The notes under the pieces were generated by a model. It made no database searches and was not told the origin of the DNA. It worked only from the letters and a program-made list of their open reading frames with translations. Made by a program: the position numbers and the translations under genes. 64,000 bases of DNA from Amyloporia xantha (lineage: Eukaryota; Basidiomycota; Agaricomycetes; Polyporales; Adustoporiaceae), in NCBI GenBank assembly GCA_036971615.1, contig JAYKKR010000034.1, positions 279,120-343,119 of the forward strand, read 5' to 3'. Shown one piece after another: positions 59,738 to 64,000 of the stretch. How positions within the stretch are numbered: position 1 is the first letter of the stretch; each line of letters opens with the position of its first letter.

Positions 59738-60176
59738 TCACTGACCAACGTTCGCGTCGTCAGCGCCTAGTGTACCTGCCACCAGCACCTCGGGTTCGAT
59801 CTTGTCGTCCCCTGTGCCCCCCTCCATTCAATTCCGTCAATTGCACCCACACTCTCACTCGCATGGTCAGAAAACAAAGGAGAATCTGTATCAACGGCGT
59901 CTTGTTTGTCGAGCAAAATTGCGAAATTAGGCACGAACTCTATGCTCGACATACAAGAACGCGTTAGCATGCGATGATCTGAGAGAACGGAAGAGGATGT
60001 TTGAGATCTGTCATCAAGACATGCGCAGTCAGCAGCCTGCAACCTGGAATGTATAATAGAAACCGAGACGTGAGAATAGCAGAAATCCTGTCCACCATCG
60101 TGTCAGGGATGCAGAGTAGTACTGATGGGGTTATGAATCCAAGAGGTCGAAACTTCCCCGTATACAGTGACAACAT
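59738..60176 (-). pseudogene. Relic of a DUF6533-type membrane protein (C-terminal part)
   Basis: On the minus strand ILTSRFLLYIPG, then MSSIEFVPNFAILLDKQDA, then IEPEVLVAGTLGADDANVGQ align with the end of the gene at 54965-56741 (ILTSRFLLHI, MSSVEFAPNIGALLSEQEA, IELEVLAVDTASVNN). Two frame changes are needed, one near 60025-60035 and one at a run of six C at 59817-59822. No N-terminal exons are recognisable upstream. Unlike its relative it sits in DNA with normal CpG density. Confidence 0.6.
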
Positions 60177-62849
60177 GTGCGTTCCACACGGTCACCCATC
60201 CCCGACGACGGTGAGGTGACTGCCAACCTTCACTTGAGAGATATGTCAAACAACCATACAACTAGAGTTATCTGCAATCATACGGTATGCGTCGTATCGG
60301 CTCCAAGAATGCAACCCATCTGTCTGTATGCCGCCGAGAGATATGATCCAAGGTTTGTGCAAGAACGTCGCGAAGGGGAAACACAGCCGTCCGCCCTCGT
60401 GGGATCGCGAAATGGGTAGATCAGCACACAGAATTGAAAGCACCCAACAAGTTTGGAAGTCGATATGCCTTTCGTGAATTCTCATAAAACATGCAGCGTG
60501 CGAAGACGGTAAGTCGCCCATCCACTAGCTCGATCTTGTACTGATGGCAAGCGCACCTCTGTTGCTCGTTGCCGTCGCTCCCTCATCTCCTCTGAGACCG
60601 ATCCTCTGATACAGGCATTACAGCTAGAGGAGTAGAACCCGGGGTAGAACCGACGCTAGAAATTCACGAGTGGAATGTTGGGAAGGCGTTTGCCTCAACG
60701 CACAGACCTCGAACCGAGAGGAGGTCAGCCGTGGCCCGTTATAAGAGGAAACGCTTATGGCATACAAAGGTTCCATCAAAGGCACATCAAGGAGAGTCGA
60801 TGATCTAGGCTGTGGTCTCGCTCAATTCGTGGAACTCGTAAGACGCCCGGGGTTGGACAAATCGAGATAACGTTTGACTAGTTTCTGCTAGCCACAGTGA
60901 ACGAACTGTCGCCAGCCCGAAATTATGTCATGTCGCAGTCCGTCAGTCTCCTCTCAACACACTCTGGTGCCGATAACCGACAGTGCTGCGCGTCAGTTAG
61001 CCGCTATGTTTTAACCTCTACGGCTCATCGTCGTCAGCCCGTCTTCGTCTCACAACCTGTAATGAATACAAAACTCATCGTGCGAGAACCTTCAGGGGAC
61101 TAAGAGGATGCTGAATGTCGTATGACGATGCTCTGGCGCCCGTTCTCAACCTCTCCAGCTGCGTGTAGTCCACGTCTGTCGACATCTCTCTTCGTGTGCT
61201 GTCCGTTTTACGCTCTCCATTCTCCCCTAGTCGGAGTAAGCCTCAGAATAGGAGTCGGCGCACAGAGGCGAATGAGGCGAATGGCTACGAGGTTCTTGGA
61301 AGAGGGAGGGAGATCCGGCGCTGTCTCGCTCAGCGATGACAATGCACTCACGGAGGAATTCTTTCTCGTCTTCGCGAGTCACTGGAAGGAGAACAGAAAC
61401 GAAAAGGAAAGTACGAAGAGATAGCAAAAAGTTAAGGGGCTGACTCTTGAACATGGCTGGGCGAGAGGGAGAACGAGAAAGTAAGTACGGGAAGATAGCA
61501 AAATGCCAAAGGACTGACTTGTGTACAATTGTGCGTTTAGCCTGGCAGAACGGCGAAGACAGTCGACTCGATCCGACTCGCCCTCCAGCATGTCATATGG
61601 GTCTAGACTATTCAACGTTAACATGTTGTAGAGACAAGAACAAAGGCGCCGACGTGGTCTGGAGTCTGCCCAGCGTCCGGCGTTGCCTGTCTTGTCCGTC
61701 CCTAACCAGTATTCTATCTTCGCAACATACATTGCACTCGTAATTTGAAGCTTTTACAATGCGATCACGTACCTATTTGATACCTGTAATCCAAAGTACT
61801 CCTGTCTCCACTCGATAGTAAGTAGTACTACGTACACGACTATTCCGGGGAAGGCGCAAGGCGCCTATCTGCGCTCGCCGTCACATGTACATGTCCGACT
61901 CGGAGTCCAGTCACCGTGACCTATACCAGGCTATCGTCTTCATTGCAAAAAAGTTCATGTTATAATCCAGTTCTTATTCCACTGTTATGACGGAGTGATG
62001 CTGGGCACGGCACGAACAGCAACCAGGTGAATAGCCAAAGGTGGCGACGATACTTCTTGTGGAGGTGCACTTTTCGGTTTCCTGAAATGTCACCTATGAC
62101 CCCGCTATCGATATATGCAAGGAGAAACCATATACATACGTGTCTTGTGTCTGGTTGTCCACTTGCGACCCTATGTCCGATGCCACCATCGTATACTCAC
62201 TACTACGCACTCTATCCTCGTCCTCGTGCTTGTTATGAAACGGACCACTGGTTCTGAATGGTATACTCGTGCACATATAGCACTTAGTCCGCAACTCATA
62301 TTCCACCGAATTCAGAAGAAAAATATCGATTTGTACAATTGCAGGTTTCAATGCCTCGTGAGTCCCTTTTTTCTCCTGGACGTCTTGCAGCACAAACTGT
62401 AGGTTGCTAAAGTATTTCTCAGAATATATTATAGTCACTGCGTTAGTGATGCTCATATTGAGCAGCACGTCTACGTAGAAACCTCACAAGTATACAGATG
62501 TTGGAATAGTCAGGTTTATGGGAAGTGCTAGTCCTCGATTAACCTGAAGCTGAGTCTAGAGAGACAGATAACTCATCGACTAACTTGATTAGTGCGAAGT
62601 CGCCAGTCGACCACAACGGTATGTCGTGTTACTCTGCTAGAATATCACGTATTGGTCGGGCATGAGACATACAGTCCCTCGACGGCTAGCTGTTGCTGAC
62701 AGTGGATGAATTTTTGAAATGCCGAATGCTCGACGTATCGCGCCAAAACTTGTAGTTGCAGACGGATGCGAATCGACTTGGACCACTTTTAACATCGTAA
62801 AACGCATGGCACTAATCTACGTTGAGCTGCAGGGATTTTATTGCCGTCT
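60177..62849. other. Gene-poor region, no gene seen
   Basis: Only short frames without similarity. Contains the direct repeat at 61408-61520. Confidence 0.4.
61408..61520 (+). repeat. Imperfect direct repeat of about 40 bp
   Basis: Two related units, about 61408-61447 and 61484-61520, share AGTACG..AGATAGCAAAA followed by a G-rich stretch and CTGACT. The spacer also contains related purine-rich sequence. Confidence 0.6.
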
Positions 62850-63091
62850 TGCTTGGTCCGTTGATGTTCTTGAGGGTGGAAGATTCATTTGTAGCAACCG
62901 AAGGTGAGTGGCCCTCTAGCGGAATCACGCCGAGCTGACGAATTAGGCGCGTTTGTTGTATTTTGAATCTGTGGCCTTTTCCAAAACGAGGCAAACCTGC
63001 GTGGCCTCGCTTCCACATGCATTGGCCCGAGCCACAGTCTTCTCTTTCTTAATGCACGCGACCTCCAGTCTCCCTCTTTGTTCCTCCTGTT
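62850..63091 (+). promoter_or_regulatory. Conserved upstream block of FunK1 copy 3
   Basis: Matches 50454-50710 in the opposite orientation. The similarity ends close to the ATG. It contains the same GAGCTGACGAATTAGGCGCG and CCACATGC elements before a pyrimidine-rich leader. Confidence 0.7.
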
Positions 63092-64000
63092 ATGTCTTCG
63101 CCTCTGGCTGGCTTGGCCGACTCTAGCCTAGCACACATCTCGCGGGTTCGTGAAAAAGCTATTGCTCAACATACAAGCCATTTGTACACTCAAAGGGACA
63201 ACGAGAGAAACATAGCGGGATGGAACGCAGAGCTCCTTGGACGAGTTCATGTCTTCAATGACACTTTAGATCGATTTTTAGAAGATTTCGTACCAAGCCG
63301 GGAACGGTACCCACCTCTTCCCAGACTCGATAACCTGTTTCATGCTGTTCCCAACCAGAAAGGACGAGAGCCTCAGATGTACGAACCTCTAGTGAGTGCA
63401 TAATGTGGCGTATGAAATGATGTGAATCGCATTGATATAATTGCTCTCAGGTGGACGCGTTCAGGGCTTTGGTTAGGAACTTTCCTGCAGCAAAGCGGCT
63501 CGCCTTCCTCGACAACAACGATCAACCTATCAAGTTTCCGTACGCACTGTATGAGGATGAACATCATCTGACAAAACCGGATATCATCGTGTCTCTTCCT
63601 GGTAAACGTGCGGATACTCTGGAAACCACCACGATGGCGGAATATCTCCATGGTCTTCGAGGTCAAAGCCAGGGAAGAAGATGATCCAATTGGGAAGTCA
63701 GGCGACAAGCACCTTGCCACTATGGTCCAGCTCGCCAAGACTGCGCGGAACCTACTGGTGGCTCAAAGAGCATTGTCTGTTTGCATTATTGGTATCTATG
63801 GCCACAGGGCCCGCATCCTGCGCTTTGACCGCGCATCTGCTGTGGTATCCCTACCCTTTGACTATGTTCTGCGGCCCGACATTCTCCGTAACTTCTTATG
63901 GAGATTTGTCCATCCGGTGAGCACATTGTGCAATGTGCTAGGTGCCGATCCTTCATTACAAATGCCAACGCCCGAAGACATCAACTGGGCGACAAAAATG
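63092..64000 (+). pseudogene. FunK1-type protein kinase, copy 3, partial and frameshifted
   Basis: Runs off the right edge, so only the N-terminal region is present. Exon 1 (63092-63390) gives MSSPLAGLADSS and RDNERNIAGWNAELLGRVHVF, and ends before a GTGAGT..CTCAG intron. The next exon starts VDAFRALVRNFPAAKRLAF and holds the family order up to about 63630. There the frame changes by one base (around 63631-63634): reading on in the first frame meets a stop at about 63682, while the shifted frame continues as WRNISMVFEVKAREEDDP, GIYGHRARILRFDRASAVV and NWATKM to the edge. It could be a true pseudogene or a sequence error. The kinase core lies outside the window. Confidence 0.75.

Overview
The window is nuclear DNA of a basidiomycete fungus, most likely an Agaricomycete. 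The genes are dense in 48-72 bp introns with GT..AG ends. The families are typical of mushroom-forming fungi: F-box/LRR proteins, DUF6533 membrane proteins and FunK1-type fungal protein kinases. They sit among conserved housekeeping genes whose N-to-C order can be followed exon by exon. I saw no rRNA, tRNA, CRISPR or intact transposon. Exon borders below were read by eye from splice signals and frame continuity, not from transcripts.

Layout. 1-2.5 kb: an F-box gene (+). 3.0-3.9 kb: an unassigned coding-like block. 5.4-11.6 kb: SNF5, the SWI/SNF core subunit (+, 10 exons, Q-rich N-terminus, C-terminal zinc finger). 12.1-13.8 kb: a triose-phosphate-transporter-family (SLC35-like) gene (-), which needs an unusual splice or carries a frameshift. 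It is divergent from a RING-finger protein at 14.2-16.5 kb (+). 16.6-18.9 kb: a strikingly CpG-depleted block holding a decayed F-box gene.

20.3-42.9 kb is the structural centrepiece: a large imperfect inverted duplication. The left arm (about 20.33-26.59 kb) holds, in order, a seven-helix membrane protein (-), a second paralogous seven-helix protein (+) and a GNAT acetyltransferase (+). The right arm (about 36.8-42.9 kb) holds the same three genes in mirror order and orientation. The roughly 10 kb loop between the arms carries an M20 peptidase (-, 14 exons), the splicing factor CLF1 (+, 12 exons) and FAD synthetase (-, 4 exons).

44.3-50.5 kb: two tandem FunK1 kinases (-). 52.6-54.0 kb: a nucleotide-sugar-transporter-like protein (+) with an 11 nt microexon. 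54.4-57.1 kb: a second CpG-depleted block with a largely intact DUF6533 gene (-). 57.1-62.8 kb is gene-poor, with simple repeats and a decayed DUF6533 relic. From 63.1 kb a third FunK1 copy (+) runs off the window. It shares about 250 bp of upstream sequence with the second copy and has a frameshift.

The housekeeping genes look single-copy and intact. The accessory families (F-box, DUF6533, FunK1, seven-helix proteins, GNAT) are the duplicated, decaying or compositionally odd part. The strongest structural novelty is the inverted duplication, which could let the essential-gene loop flip by recombination. The strongest compositional novelty is the pair of CpG-depleted blocks.
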